From Alligator mississippiensis (taxonomy: Eukaryota; Chordata; Crocodylia; Alligatoridae): a stretch of DNA of 64,000 bases. Below the pieces are notes generated by a model that searched no databases, was not told the origin of the DNA, and saw only the letters and a program-made list of their open reading frames with translations. Made by a program: the position numbers and the translations under genes. The stretch lies in NCBI RefSeq assembly GCF_030867095.1, contig NC_081830.1, positions 34,145,832-34,209,831 of the forward strand. Direction: 5' to 3'. Shown one piece after another: positions 1 through 11,106 of this stretch; the stretch's first letter is position 1, and the number at the start of each line of letters is the position of its first letter.

Positions 1-609
1 AGCAATTATTCCAAGCTGTCTAAAGTATGAATCAGAGCAAGTGAGCTTGAGTAGCTGGGGGATTTCACAGAAGAACTGGTTGATGATATTAGCTTGGCAG
101 AAAGATGCACTGAAGGTGTTACCAGTGTGCAGAGCAGAATATAGAAAACCACAGATCCATGCACTGGCTGTTATTTGGATGCAAGCTCTCCTGTTCATGA
201 TTGTCTCATAGTGCAGTGGTTTGCAGATGGCAACGTATCGATCTTATGCCATGATGGTAAGGAAAGAGAAGTCAGCTGCAAGGAAGAAGAAGAAGAAAAG
301 GACTTGGACGACACATCCAGCATAGGAAATTGACCTGGTGTTCAGCAGAGAATTGGCTATTGATTTGGGGATGGTGACAGAGATAGTTCCGAGGTCTAGG
401 ATGGACAGATTCATCAGGAAGAAGTACATAGGGCTATGAAGGTGGTGGTCGAGAACTATAACCATGATAACTAGGAGATTCCCAATCAGGGATGCCATGT
501 ATGCCACCAGAAAGAGAATGGTGTGTAAAATCTGCAGCTCCCAAGTGTTGGAGAACCCCAGGAGGAGAAATTCAGTCACTGTGGTCCAGTTGGACATTCT
601 CCTTCCCAT
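1..609 (-). pseudogene. Olfactory receptor pseudogene, OR14-like, one nonsense codon, cut by window edge
   Basis: Class II odorant receptor reading leftwards. The first Met is at 609, but the Met four codons later (597) gives the usual OR start, MSNWT with an N-glycosylation site. Visible parts: TM1 with the GN motif, the PMYFFLMNLS stretch after TM2, TM3, DRYVAICKPLHY, TM4 and the extracellular loop 2 cysteines. ISVTIPKSIANSL is typical of the OR14 group, which is expanded in sauropsids; the family call is from memory. The Tyr of the MAYDRY motif is replaced by a TAA stop (TTA on the plus strand at 244-246). Downstream the frame stays open to position 1, so this is the only break seen. The part from TM5 on lies outside the window. 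The gene is probably dead recently, or is a segregating null allele. Confidence 0.88.
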
Positions 610-2272
610 GTAATGTGTGATGGCTATGGAGAGAAGGAAGAAGGTAACAGTCAGGATCAGAGAAACATAGGTAATGACCCTGTTTCTCCTGTTTATAATG
701 ACCTCAGCAAGGACAGAAACTTTTCACTTATTGTAAGAAAAATCGCCATTGGAACTATTGAATTTTTCCACCCCAAATTTGTATATTTACAATATATACA
801 AGGCAGCATTAAGAAAATTGAAAATTGACAGGTTTTGCCTGAAATTTTTCAGCTTTGTTTTACACTGCTTAGTTTACAATATATATATTTATCAAATTCC
901 GCCTCCTGGAGTTCCCTGGCACTTGGGAGCTGCATCATCATAAGTGGCAGCTTATATGCAATGTCTCCCTACCCAGGCTCAACAGGTAGAAAGCCTGCCA
1001 CCTAATTACAAGTGATTTGTGACTGCCAAACCCTGACTAGACTTCCCTTTTTGTTTGCATCATGCAGCTCTATCACTTGTCTCTTGGGCATGGTCTGTGT
1101 CTAACTATATCTATGATATACTTACCTCTTTACAGCAGATGGATGTCTCTTGCAGCAGTTTGGGCAAATGTGCATTGCAGGAGTTTGCAGAGAGCAGGAG
1201 ACCTGGGCTCCTCCCTTACTGACTTCCTATATGCCCCTGGCAAGGTCAAGATTGACAGATTGTGACTAGTTGGTTCAGCACTGATTATGAATTTCCAGGC
1301 ACTGTTAGACATCGTATAGGCTATTAACCAGGGTCCTTGTTCCTTGATAAAACATCTTCTAAGTATTCCTACAGAACAGAAATAAGCACAGATGCAATAA
1401 AATATATGGATTTGAAATTCTGGTAATATTCCACATTATTGATTTCCTCAACAGTGTCTCCAGATAACCAAGAATTACAAAACATGTCCTTGTCTTCACC
1501 ATTTTTTACCTTTATTTCAAAAAGAAAAAAAACTCTAATAGTATTTTTTTCAGGTGTTAATATAAGGAGTTTTCAGTAGGAAATAGCAAAAATATTCTAG
1601 CTATTACAAATTAAAATAATTTTGGTGATAGGGCTTTGATGAAAAGTCAGAATTAAGTGCAGGAAGCACTGAATATCTATACAGTTATAGATAGTTTGAA
1701 TAAATTGACAGCAAATTCTTTAAAGAATATGAGTTGTGATTTATATTTAGGTTCTTAAATTTTCCTTTTATGTGAATCCCCGACTAGAAATGATTGAAAT
1801 AACAAACATACTTCATGGCCGTGTGTTTCTTTTTCTCAGCCTACACTATGGTCCATCTCCAGTGGCTCATTGCCTCATTGCCTGTGTTCCTATCTAATAA
1901 CCATTTTCCTACCACTTATAGAACTGGATAGAAAAGGCACAGTTATCTCAGCAGCCATCTACTCTTCATTCTGAGATGAAACTGGCAGAAGTAGAATCAA
2001 ACTGGTTGCTCTCTGAAGATGACCTGGCTGTAGCTGAACTTAATGTTCTACTAATAAGGGATGTAAGAAGGCTGTTTATCTATGTCGTTCTTTTAACGCC
2101 TGGTGGGACTTATTCCCTAGACACATTGCACACAGATCAGGAGCAGAGGCCCAGAGGCAAACCTTCCATAAGTTAGTTACCTTTTTTCATGCTGCACTTG
2201 GCTGAGTGAATTTCCTCCCCACCAGTGAACTGGGGTGGTTCTGGATATCCTCAGGAAGAGCACACAGAGTTG
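610..2272. other. Intergenic, no recognisable gene
   Basis: AT-rich sequence upstream of the minus-strand OR14-like pseudogene. No ORF with family features was seen, and no clear transposon ends. The promoter and 5' untranslated exon of the OR pseudogene would lie here but cannot be placed by eye. Confidence 0.5.
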
Positions 2273-3604
2273 GATTCATAGATTCATAGATGTTAGGGTT
2301 GGAAGAGACCTCAATAGATCATCGAGTCCGACCCCCTGCATAGGCAGGAAAGAGTGCTGGGTTTAGATGACCCCAGCTAGATGCCTATCTAACCTCCTCT
2401 TGAAGACCCCCAGGGTAGGGGAGAGCACCACCTCCCTTGGGAGCCCATTCCAGACCTTGGCCACTCTAACTGTGAAGAAGTTCTTCCTAATGTCCAATCT
2501 AAATCTGCTCTCTGCTAGCTTGTGGCCATTATTTCTTGTAACCCCCGGGGGCGCCTTGGTGAATAAAACCTCACCAATTCCCTTCTGTGCCCCCGTGATG
2601 AACTTATAGGCAGCCACAAGGTCGCCTCTCAACCTTCTCTTGCGGAGGCTAAAAAGGTCCAGGTTCTCTAGTCTCTCCTCATAGGGCTTGGCCTGCAAGC
2701 CCTTAACCATATGAGTGGCCCTTCTCTGGACCCTCTCCAGGTTATCCACATCCCTCTTGAAGTATGACGCCCAAAATTGCACGCAGTACTCCAACTGCGG
2801 TCTGACCAGCGCCCGATAGAGGGGAAGTATCACCTCCTTGGATCTGTTTGTCATGCATCTGCTGATGCATGATAAAGTGCCATTAGCTTTTCAGATGGCT
2901 TCATCACACTGCTGACTCATGTTCATCTTGGAGTCCACTAGGACTCCAAGATCCCTTTCCACTTCCGTGCCACCCAGCAGGTCATTTCCTAGGCAGTAGG
3001 TGTGCTGGACATTTTTCCTCCCTAGGTGCAGCACTTTGCACTTCTCCTTGTTGAACTGCATTCTGTTGTTTTCTGCCCATTTGTCCAACCTGTCCAGGTT
3101 TGCTTATAGCCTTTCCCTGCCCTCCGGCATGTCCACTTCTCCCCACAGTTTTGTGTCATCTACAAACTTGGACAGAGTACACGTCACTCCCTCGTCCAAG
3201 TCACTGATGAAGACATTGAAGAGTATCGGTCCAAGGACCGAGCCCTGCGGGACTCCACTGCCCACACCCTTCCAGGTCAAAACCGACCCATTCACTATGA
3301 CTCTCTGGGTGCGACCCTCTAGCCAATTCACCACCTACCGGACTGTGTAGTCATCCAAGTCACAGCCTCTTAACTTGTTCACCAGTATGGTGTGGGATAC
3401 CGTATCGAAGGCCTTCCTGAAGTCTAAGTATACAACAGCCACCCCTACTCCTGTGTCCAGGCGTTTTGTAACCTGGTCATAAAAAGAGACTAGATTAGTC
3501 AGACATGATCTGCCTGCTACGAACCCATGCTGGTTTCCCCTCAGCATAATTTGTCCTGCTGGGCTCTCGCAATTGTGAGCCTTGATAATTTTTTCAAAGA
3601 CTTT
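2273..3604 (-). mobile_element. CR1 LINE, 5'-truncated, ORF2 C-terminal half
   Basis: Non-LTR retrotransposon in reverse orientation. Its 3' end is at 2273, marked by repeated ATTCATAGA units, followed inwards by the conserved CR1 3' sequence. Read on the minus strand, the reverse transcriptase shows [34 protein letters not shown] and FVDDTKLWG (the catalytic F/YADD box, here FVDD), then the C-terminal part ending in HLAGVI. Homology to the copy at 32858-35400 stops near 3604, so the element is 5'-truncated, as is usual for CR1. The reading frame is interrupted several times, including a stop between the segments ending DDYTVR and starting VVNWLEG. It cannot be active. It is closely similar by eye to the 32858 copy, so both belong to one fairly young subfamily. 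Confidence 0.93.
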
Positions 3605-3937
3605 CAAAGATTGTGTTCTGTCTTGTAGATATATAAGTGGACCTTGGTGGCTAAGAGTGATCCTATCCACTCCCCACAGCCCCCACTTGAGTAATTGAAA
3701 AACTGTTAAGTTGGGTGGGTTCTCTTCCTCCTCAATGCATTTTTTTGTGGCTCAGTCCTAAAGGTTAGATGCTGATGTGTTACAAAACCAGATTCAATAC
3801 AGATTTTCAGGTACATGAACATGATGTAATATAATTGCTTTTAGACACTTAAGTCCACTTACAGGTCTAATACTTGGAATAGAAACTGGATCCCAGGGGG
3901 CTCTTGCCTCAGCCTGAGTCTTAAGCTTTCTTTAAAG

Positions 3938-4239
3938 CAATGATTCCCAACCAGGGTTCTGCGGCAATCTACGGTGCCTTGTGATCCTTTCAAGGATACC
4001 ATGAAGTGCGGGCATTATTAGCACTCTTCAGGGTGCAACGGGGTTCACAAGATAAATCTGGAGACTTCAAATAGGAATTCAGCGTATTAAAAACATTTGG
4101 ACATTTCATGGTCCTTCTGAGTTTTTTTGCAACAGAAGAATTATTTTATAATTTTTCTGTAGTAAAAAAAAAAAGGAGAAAACTAAGAGCTGGCATTTTC
4201 TGCAGGGAGTTTTGAGTCTTAAAAGGTTGAGAAGCACTG
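3938..4239. mobile_element. hAT-Charlie-like MITE with 8-bp target duplication
   Basis: A 302-bp non-autonomous DNA transposon. The left end begins CAATGATTCCCAACC and the right end, read in reverse, begins CAGTGCTTCTCAACC, matching the hAT-Charlie terminal inverted repeat pattern. It is flanked by near-identical 8-bp duplications, CTTTAAAG (3930-3937) and TTTTAAAG (4240-4247), with one mismatch. It has no coding capacity, so it would have been moved by a transposase supplied elsewhere. Confidence 0.75.
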
Positions 4240-4247
4240 TTTTAAAG

Positions 4248-6872
4248 GGACCTCTCTGTTTGAGAAGGCAGATGACAGAGTCTGAATATGTTCAGACAGC
4301 TTCAGGAAGGCTCAGGAAGTTTCACAGATCCTTGCATGCCACTTCAACTTTGTCCCCCAGGACCTTAGGGCTATAAATTATTTTATGGCCTAGTACTTGG
4401 GAGAAAAGACTAGGGAGGATCTTACTGAGATTGCTTATCCTATTAATTGTGACTTTCTATGCAAAGAGATAGAGCAGCAGGTCAGTGCAGGTGGGGAGGG
4501 GAAGGGGGGCGGTGGTCCAGGCAAGGTCAGTTGAATCAGTCTGGAAGTTCTGTAGCCAGTAAAGAGAAGCATGACCCAGAGGCTGCTGAGCCAGCCACCT
4601 GCCCTCCCCCTGCCCCCTCTACTGCTCCTGAACAGGGGTGGTGAAAACCTCAGGAGAAACAATCTACTAGTTCTCAGCAGTGACTACAGAGAGGGAGGGT
4701 CCCAAAAGCACTGTCCCTGATTCAGGGTCTTCAGGTAGGCAGGTGCTGGGTAAGGGCAGTCATTCTGGTTGTATTCCCAATCTCTGAGTGCTCCAGTCTG
4801 TGCCAGAGCCCTCCAGATCTAGATCCAGACTTCAATCACGTAATGATTAATCTCTTTTATATCAGTGCCTTTCGCTCTTAAATAAAACATCTTTTCAAAG
4901 CTTTTTAACCAGAAAAATGACAATATTCAGAATTCATTCATCATCTTTTTGGAGCAAGGGAGGGATGTCAATTTCAATGACATGATTTTTTTGGTGTTAA
5001 AGTTGAATTTGAACTATTTATGCTGTGCTACTGGTTGCATGTGAGGCTGCATACAGTCTTATAAGCCACCTTTATTTTATGTCAGTATATTCTTAAAAAC
5101 ATGGAAAACATAAGAACTGAAAAGTAAAATGCAAGGGTTTTTTTGTTATTTTGAAACTATACTTTTCCATGTGAAATCTTGACCTTTTCATGACCACCTT
5201 TCTCAATTCTTCTCCTTGCAATTACTGTTGTTTGATTTTACTTTTTGTTGGGCTTATTAAGTAGATAAATTAATTCCTAACCACCTGAATTTTCCTATAA
5301 ATGAGATACTAGCTTTGCCATCACCTGTGACTTACAGTTGCTCTATGTAGTTGCTTAGTGTAGCCACCAGATGGGGATATGATCACAAAGACTAGGCCAG
5401 AGGGACACAGGTATAATCTGAATTAAACTGGTGCTGCCTTAAAGAGGGCAGTCAAACTCACAACATAAATGCATGATAGAGTGATGGTTTATTACCTGTG
5501 GGGAAGGTTTATAAATCAGTCATTGCCAGAAAGAGTTGCAGCTCTGCTAAGAGCCAAGAGGTAATTTCCAACATTTGGCCTTTAAAATGTAGAGTGATGG
5601 ATCATTTCATATTCCCCAAGACAGGCTTGGATTTTGGGATTATGTCCCACTGTCCCCAGGGATGCCCTGAAATTGAACTTGAACCTTAGATTTGAAGAAT
5701 CCTTCCTGGATTTGCACCAAGTAGCATCCTGCTGGATCCACTAAGAGGATAAAGCAAGACTCAGCCTAGTGCCACAATCAGGCAGTTGCACTGGTTCCAG
5801 AGCACTGTGGAGCATTGGAGAGACTGTTCCAGATTTTGGTTCTTGAAAGTTGGCTGTTTTAATTTCATGATGTCCCACTGTATTGTGGCCCTGCACTGGG
5901 CCCTCAGCCAATCCCATGGACTCTCTCAGAGACTTGGAGTGGCAGCACAAGGCTTCCTTTACTCCATAAGACCAGTACCAGAAATTCTTACATTCTCAGA
6001 GCTAAATTCTTCAAAACACTTACCCAGGTCAAGGGTCTAGAATCTGTTCCCAAATCTTCCATTGGTGGAGGCATGAGTGTAAACAAGTTATACAATATCT
6101 GTATATATCAGTTCCCCAGTCACTTCAGTCACTTTGCTGTGATTTTCAAAGAACTTCAATGAATGTAAACACACAAATCCAGTTAATATTTTCTCTAATA
6201 TCGAAATGGTTCTCAGTGAAAATTCTCATTTATTTTTCTCAAATAATAATCAAAACCCTTTTAGACAAAGTAGGCTCTTTTTTCTTTCTCTGAAGAAAAA
6301 TGAACAGTACAGGGAAAACATATATCTTACTAAGACTTACACAAAAACATGAATTATGTCAATGTTAAAACCTGGAATTGGTTCTAAATGCTTATTTAGT
6401 GCATTCATTCCTTACATTTCTTTGAAAATTCTAGCTGAAATTTACCAGCTTTATGTCTAAATCCCAAGTCCTTCCAAGAAACAGAATAAAAGTGTCATTT
6501 GAAATTTGGGTTTAAATAATTAATTCTCACCAATTTGTCAATATTATCAAAACAGCAATTACAAACTGTGAAGAATCTCATAAATATATTAATTTAGCTC
6601 ACAAAGAAATGATACATCATGTATATCAACTCTTAAGGAATGAAAATTCACAGCCTCAGAACTAGTCAAATTTTACCTGTCACAGGAAAATAAAGGCTTG
6701 TGTTTGTAAAATAATAGATTCAGCGTTAGTTCAGTATTAGAAATTTAGGCCTCATTGACTCTGAAGTGCCTAAGTAACTTTTTCAAAATGTAACTTTGAC
6801 TTCTGAGTCACTTAAGCACTTTTGAAGATTTTACCATTTTTCTTTCAATATTTTCCTCTGTAAGAAGCTTAG
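4248..6872. other. Intergenic, no recognisable gene
   Basis: Mostly AT-rich unique sequence, with a GC-richer patch near 4480-4640. The open frames present have low complexity or no family features. No transposon ends were recognised. Confidence 0.45.
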
Positions 6873-7620
6873 TTAAGTACCCCAGGATTTCTTAAAATAA
6901 TATATTTTCTTTCTGAGGATGTCTCTCAGAGCCTTTTTGACTTTCTTGTTCCGGAGGCTATAGATGAAAGGGTTCAACAATGGAGTCATCACTGTGTTCA
7001 GGATACTGGCTGCTCTGTTGAGGTCCAAAGAGTGGCTTTTCCTGGGTCTAATGCAGATGAAGATTAGAGCGTCCATAGAAAAGTGCTACCACAACGATGT
7101 GTGAAGTGCAGGTGGAGAAAGCCTTCTGTCGCAGGGCACCTCGGTACCCCTGCTCCTAGAGTGGAGAAACTGCCAGGGAGCGAGTGAGCGCGCCCTGGCC
7201 TGACATGACGAGCCCAGCTGAGGCTGGCTCAGGTAATGAGCGCAGCTGCGGGTTGCCGGAGCAACTAAGGGGAGCCAGCTGCCTGTAGGGGGCAGGGCCT
7301 GGCCCTTATAAAGCTCAGGGCTGAGGCCAGGCTGGCAGTTCTCTGCCAGCAGCCGGAGAGGCAGGAGCTCCCTCGGCCGAGATATGGGAAGGAGCCTAAG
7401 TTGCAAGTACAACTCAGGATAGCCCTGGAGGCTTGAGCTATGATGAGGAGTTATGGCCAGGCTTGCATTTGTGTTACAGCCTAGGGGCTTGTGGTTTTGC
7501 GTTGTGTTATTACACCCGGAGGCTTGGGTGAGGCTGTAGGGGTTGGAGGAGGCCTCAACTATAGGGACCCCAGAGAGTGTGGGGTGCCCTAGCGCCAAGA
7601 GGGCGCATTATCCTCAATCA

Positions 7621-7882
7621 CTCGCACGCCAGTGCGTGAGCAACTGGCGGCGAGGAGCGCGGCCAGTGGGTCACGGGCGCAACCCGTAGGTTGCAGATGG
7701 GGACCTAGACCCCGGATTGCATGTGGGGGAACATAGACCCCGAAGGCGCAGCTCGCACGCCACTGCGCGAGCAGCTGGTGGCGAGGAGCGCGGCCAGTGG
7801 GTTGCGGGCGCAACCCGTAGGTTGCGGACGGGGACCGAGACCCCGGATTGCGTGAGGGGGGAACATGGCCCCCCGGCCCCAG
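7621..7882. repeat. Minisatellite, two copies of a ~131-bp unit
   Basis: Two adjacent units starting at 7621 and 7752, each beginning CTCGCACGCCA and containing GCGGCCAGTGGGT and GCAACCCGTAGGTTGC. They differ by scattered substitutions. They lie inside the 7127-8742 LTR. Confidence 0.85.
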
Positions 7883-7900
7883 GAAAGGGGCAGTATTACT

Positions 7901-8180
7901 GAGTAGCCCAGTGTGGGCACGGCGAGCCCCAGAGAGGGAGAACGCCTTTGTACGTTATTGAGTAGCCCAGCGTGGGCGCGGCGAGCCCCAGAGAGGGGGA
8001 ACACCATTGTGTTTTATTGAGTAGCCCAGCATGGGCGCGGCGAGCCCCCAGAGAGGGGGAACGCCATTGTGTTTTATTGAGTAGCCCAGTGTGGGCGCGG
8101 CGAGCCCCAGAAAGGGGGAACGCCATTGTGCTTGGTTGAGAAGCCCAGTGTGGGCGCACGGGCATAGCGAGCCCGGCCGC
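7901..8180. repeat. Minisatellite, about 4.6 copies of a 59-bp unit
   Basis: Units start at 7901, 7960, 8019, 8079 and 8138 (the last is partial). Each begins GAGTAGCCCAG and includes GGCGAGCCCCAGA, then ends in a T-rich tail. Spacing is 59, 59, 60 and 59 bp. Tandem repeats inside an LTR often hold transcription factor sites in the U3 part; that role is inference here. Confidence 0.9.
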
Positions 8181-9190
8181 AGGCCAGTGCGGCAATCCCC
8201 CCCTCAGACCAAGGCAGGGTGCTGCGGTTGCCCCTGAGAAGACAGGGAGTAGCAGTGCAGGGAGCCAGAGTCAGGGAGGGTGTCCGTGCGGTTGGCCCAT
8301 AGGACCGGTGGCCTGCTGGAGAGTCCCGGAGCGGAACCACACCAGCAGGGGAGGCCCAGAGTGGTCTAGACGGGAGCCCCAGCTAGAGGCTGGGCACGAG
8401 AGAGGGAGCCCAGAGTGGGCCATATTAGAGAGGAGGCCCGGGAAGCGGGCGTATAGACCGAACAACGTCCTTTACATCTGCGAGGCTTGGGGCGTGGTAT
8501 CAGGGGAGGTAGGAGCCACGCATAGCCCATAAGGCTAGGGCGCTTGGGTAGTGCCCATTGTATGGGGAGACCCACGAGGGGTCCAGGAGCTGACAGGCCC
8601 GAGGAAACACAAGGCAGCCTCCCTATTACATATATTCCATCAAGACGTGGCAGGCGAGAATGGAGGGTGCCCTCGGGCCGGAGTAGCGCGGCGAGAGGGC
8701 CTCAAGGAGATCACGGCCCTCCGCGAGGACCCCGCCGTGACACCTTCTTATAGCCAGTGGCAGATGGGATTCTGAGGACTGTTGCAATGATGAAGGTGTA
8801 GGACACCACTGTCACCAGAAGTGAACTTGGAGCAAGGCTGACATGGCACCTCGATGATATGTGTGTCAGAACATGATAACTTGACCAATGGTGCCACATC
8901 ACAAAAGAAATGGTTTATGACGTTGGGGCTACAATATGGTAGCTGACTTACTAGGTTGGTGGGTGTGATCAAAGCTAGGGACCCCCAGGTCCATGATGCA
9001 GCCACCAGCTGACAGCAGATGAAAGTACTCATGATTATGGCATATCTCAGTGGGTTGCATATGGCCACGTACCGGTCAAAAGACATGACAGCAAGGAGGA
9101 AGAACTCAGTAGAACCTGTCAGGAAGAAGCATGCCTGAGTAATGCAGCTAGAGAAAGATATACTTTTCCTGTTACTTACCATGCTTGTCA

Positions 9191-9716
9191 ATAGGGCTGT
9201 GGGAAGCTTCAGGAGCTGATTCAATTCAGAGGTGATTTGGCCCAATTCGGTGGCTGAATCTCCTAATTAAATCAGGAGACCAATTAAAAGGTCCAAATCA
9301 ATTCGAAGCTCTCCAAATTGATTCAGAAAAGACTCAGAGATCTTTGGCGATTCAGGCAGTCCTCTGCTGGCTGCAGCAGAGAGCTAGACCTGGAATCCAT
9401 GCTGGTAAGCAGGGGGCGGGGGAGGGGACCATGGGAGGATCCCTGCCAGGCCCCATCCTCTGCCTGTTCCCTCAGCCCCCCTGAGCACCCCCTGACCTCT
9501 GCCCACTCTCCCCTCCCCCATTACCGTGCCCAGACCCAGCTCCCAGTTCCTTAAATAAAAACCCCCACTCACTGACTGCTGCCAGGTGGGGGGGGTGATA
9601 CCCACTTCCCTCAGTGCCCCACACCATGTGAAGGGCTCTTCCATGAGCCCCTGACCCTTGCCCGCTCTCCCAGCCTACCCCCATGGCTGCCCCATCTGCC
9701 CCACCTCCTGGCCCTT

Positions 9717-9747
<31 letters not shown>

Positions 9748-10030
9748 TAACTCACCAGCTGCTTCATTGGCCATTGAAGCTTCTGGGGACTCCTGGCAGA
9801 GTCCCCCATGCAGCACAGGGCAGTGGGAATTGCCCCCCACCTGGCAGCAGCTTGTGAGTTCGGGTTTTTACTTTTTTTTTTTTTTTTTTTTTAAGGGACG
9901 GAAGCTGGGGTGGGCGGGGCAGCCATGGGGGGCAGGGAGCTGGGAGAGTGGGTGGGGGTTGGAGGGCTCATGGCAGAGCCCCCCATGTGGTGTGGGGCAG
10001 TGGGGATCTAAAGCAATTTGGAAGCCTACC
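9191..10030. mobile_element. hAT-like fold-back element, right end unclear
   Basis: The left end, TAGGGCTGTGGGAAGCTTC, matches that of the well-defined hAT element at 19502 (TAGGGCTGTGCAAAGCTTC), and the sub-terminal GATTCAATTCAG is also shared. The interior contains three related GC-rich units; the last, after about 9850, is inverted relative to the one at 9590-9750, so an A-run at about 9717-9743 faces a T-run at about 9871-9892. No right terminus or 8-bp duplication was found; the right arm fades near 10030. The flank before it, CTTGTCAA, is OR sequence. Confidence 0.6.
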
Positions 10031-10126
10031 AGTGCCTCTATCATCATCATAAAATAAATTCTAAATATCTATACATTTTGGCATTTACTTTTGGGTTTTT
10101 TGTCATAGAAAAATCAAACCTGCCCC

Positions 10127-11101
10127 TGTTGTGAGACAATAGGGGGTGCTACTATATTAAGTCACCTGCCTCACTGTGCCCAACCAAAATCACACTTCAG
10201 GTGTCTCCCCTGGGGATCCCACTTCTGGCTTCCCCCCTTCCTGGACCACACCCACAAGCCTGGGGTAATCGCTGCCACCACCCAGGCTCCTGTCTCTGTT
10301 AGGGCTCTGTGCAGCCTGGGGTACACAGATCCTGCAATCTTGGGGGTGCTTAGCCCCACCATGGTATCTTAGGGTGGTTCTGTTCACCTGAAGTATTCAA
10401 AGGTAACTTCCTCTGCTGGAGAACAAGTAAAAAGAACTTGTGCACATTAGCTAGCTGAACAAAGGGAGCTATAAAGGCTGTCTGACCTCTCTCTCCTCTG
10501 GAATTCACAGCCAGCATGTTTCATGCAGGTAACTTTTGCTTTTATTAATCAGGGAGAGGGAGAATGGAGGAGGAGTACAAGATAGAAAAGTACTAGACAA
10601 AAAAAGTGCCTTGAGCAAAACAGAATAGGCTTGTTGGCCCTTTTAACACATGGCTAAAGATACATAACCCTAGTATACTGGCTAAATTTCAGGTAAGTTA
10701 CTCACATATACATCCAGAGAATTCTCAAGGCCCAAGTTTCTGTGTGTGTTTCCAAAATGCCTTCCTGAGGATGCTCCTAGACTGGGTGACTTGACACTTA
10801 AAATACCTTTTCTGACCTCATCACCTGGCTTCAACCAGAAGCAAGCCTTATTGGAACCCAGCTGAGGCAGACCAATCCTTTTAAAAGTCATCAGCATCCC
10901 CAGGTGGAATGACCAGGATTGCATAGGTTGTGCAGTGGGAAACTCAGGACAAAGGAAGAGTAAGCTCCACCCCCACTATGGAATTTTTACAACCCAGTCA
11001 CTTAGCTTGGCCAGGTGGATCCAGCAGCCAGAGTTTGAAAACAGAGGGGGCTGGCCAGACTCAGAGCAGGGAGGCAGACAAAAAGGGGGTATTTCTTGAC
11101 A
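10127..11101 (+). mobile_element. Solo LTR (LTR family B), copy 1
   Basis: A 975-bp stretch from TGTTGTGAGACA to TTCTTGACA, flanked by perfect 5-bp duplications GCCCC (10122-10126 and 11102-11106). It is clearly homologous to 29927-30732; for example CACCTGCCTCACTGTG near the start and TTGAGCAAAACAGAATGG-like sequence in the middle are shared. The plus orientation is suggested by a TATA-like CTATAAAGG near 10470. No internal retroviral sequence adjoins it. A fossil solo LTR; class unresolved (Gypsy or ERV-L type by duplication length). Confidence 0.82.
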
Positions 11102-11106
11102 GCCCC

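Larger units (their letters stand above)
7127..8742 (-). mobile_element. Solo LTR (LTR family A), CpG-rich, inserted in an OR pseudogene
   Basis: A 1616-bp insert running from TGTCGCAG to CGTGACA on the plus strand, so it has TG...CA ends. It is flanked by perfect 5-bp duplications CCTTC (7122-7126 and 8743-8747) that lie within the OR sequence. That is the signature of an LTR; no internal region or second LTR is present, so it is a solo LTR, a fossil. The minus orientation is chosen because its minus-strand start, TGTCACGGCGGGGTCC, matches the element beginning at 63747. It is GC- and CpG-rich and carries two minisatellites. Five-base duplications fit Gypsy or ERV-L-type integrases; the family is not resolved. 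CpG retention suggests a modest age. Confidence 0.88.
6873..9190 (-). pseudogene. Olfactory receptor pseudogene (6-like) split by a solo LTR and missing its N-terminus
   Basis: Read leftwards from 9190, the gene starts abruptly before TM3 (TSMVSNRKSISFSSC) and continues through FDRYVAICNPLRY, TM4 and the loop 2 motif NHFFCDVAPLVKLSCSDT. Near 8850 the frame shifts and some sequence of the TM5 side is lost. TM5 ends with IPSATGYKK at about 8748, where a 1616-bp LTR interrupts the gene. It resumes at 7122 with [18 protein letters not shown] one-base frameshift near 7077 precedes the TM6-7 part, and TM7 has [15 protein letters not shown], with the stop at 6873-6875. HSLDLN before TM7 and IPSATG after TM5 suggest an OR6-like group. 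TM1 and TM2 are absent: a hAT-like element abuts the gene at 9191 and no N-terminal part was found to its right. So it has at least four independent lesions. Confidence 0.9.

Noticed and set aside
7901-8180. Regularly spaced repeat array resembling a CRISPR
   Set aside because: Units are contiguous 59-bp tandem copies with no unique spacers, inside an LTR in vertebrate DNA; it is a minisatellite.
7589-8775. Many overlapping long open frames on both strands
   Set aside because: They arise from GC-rich, repeat-bearing LTR sequence with few stops; no protein family features.
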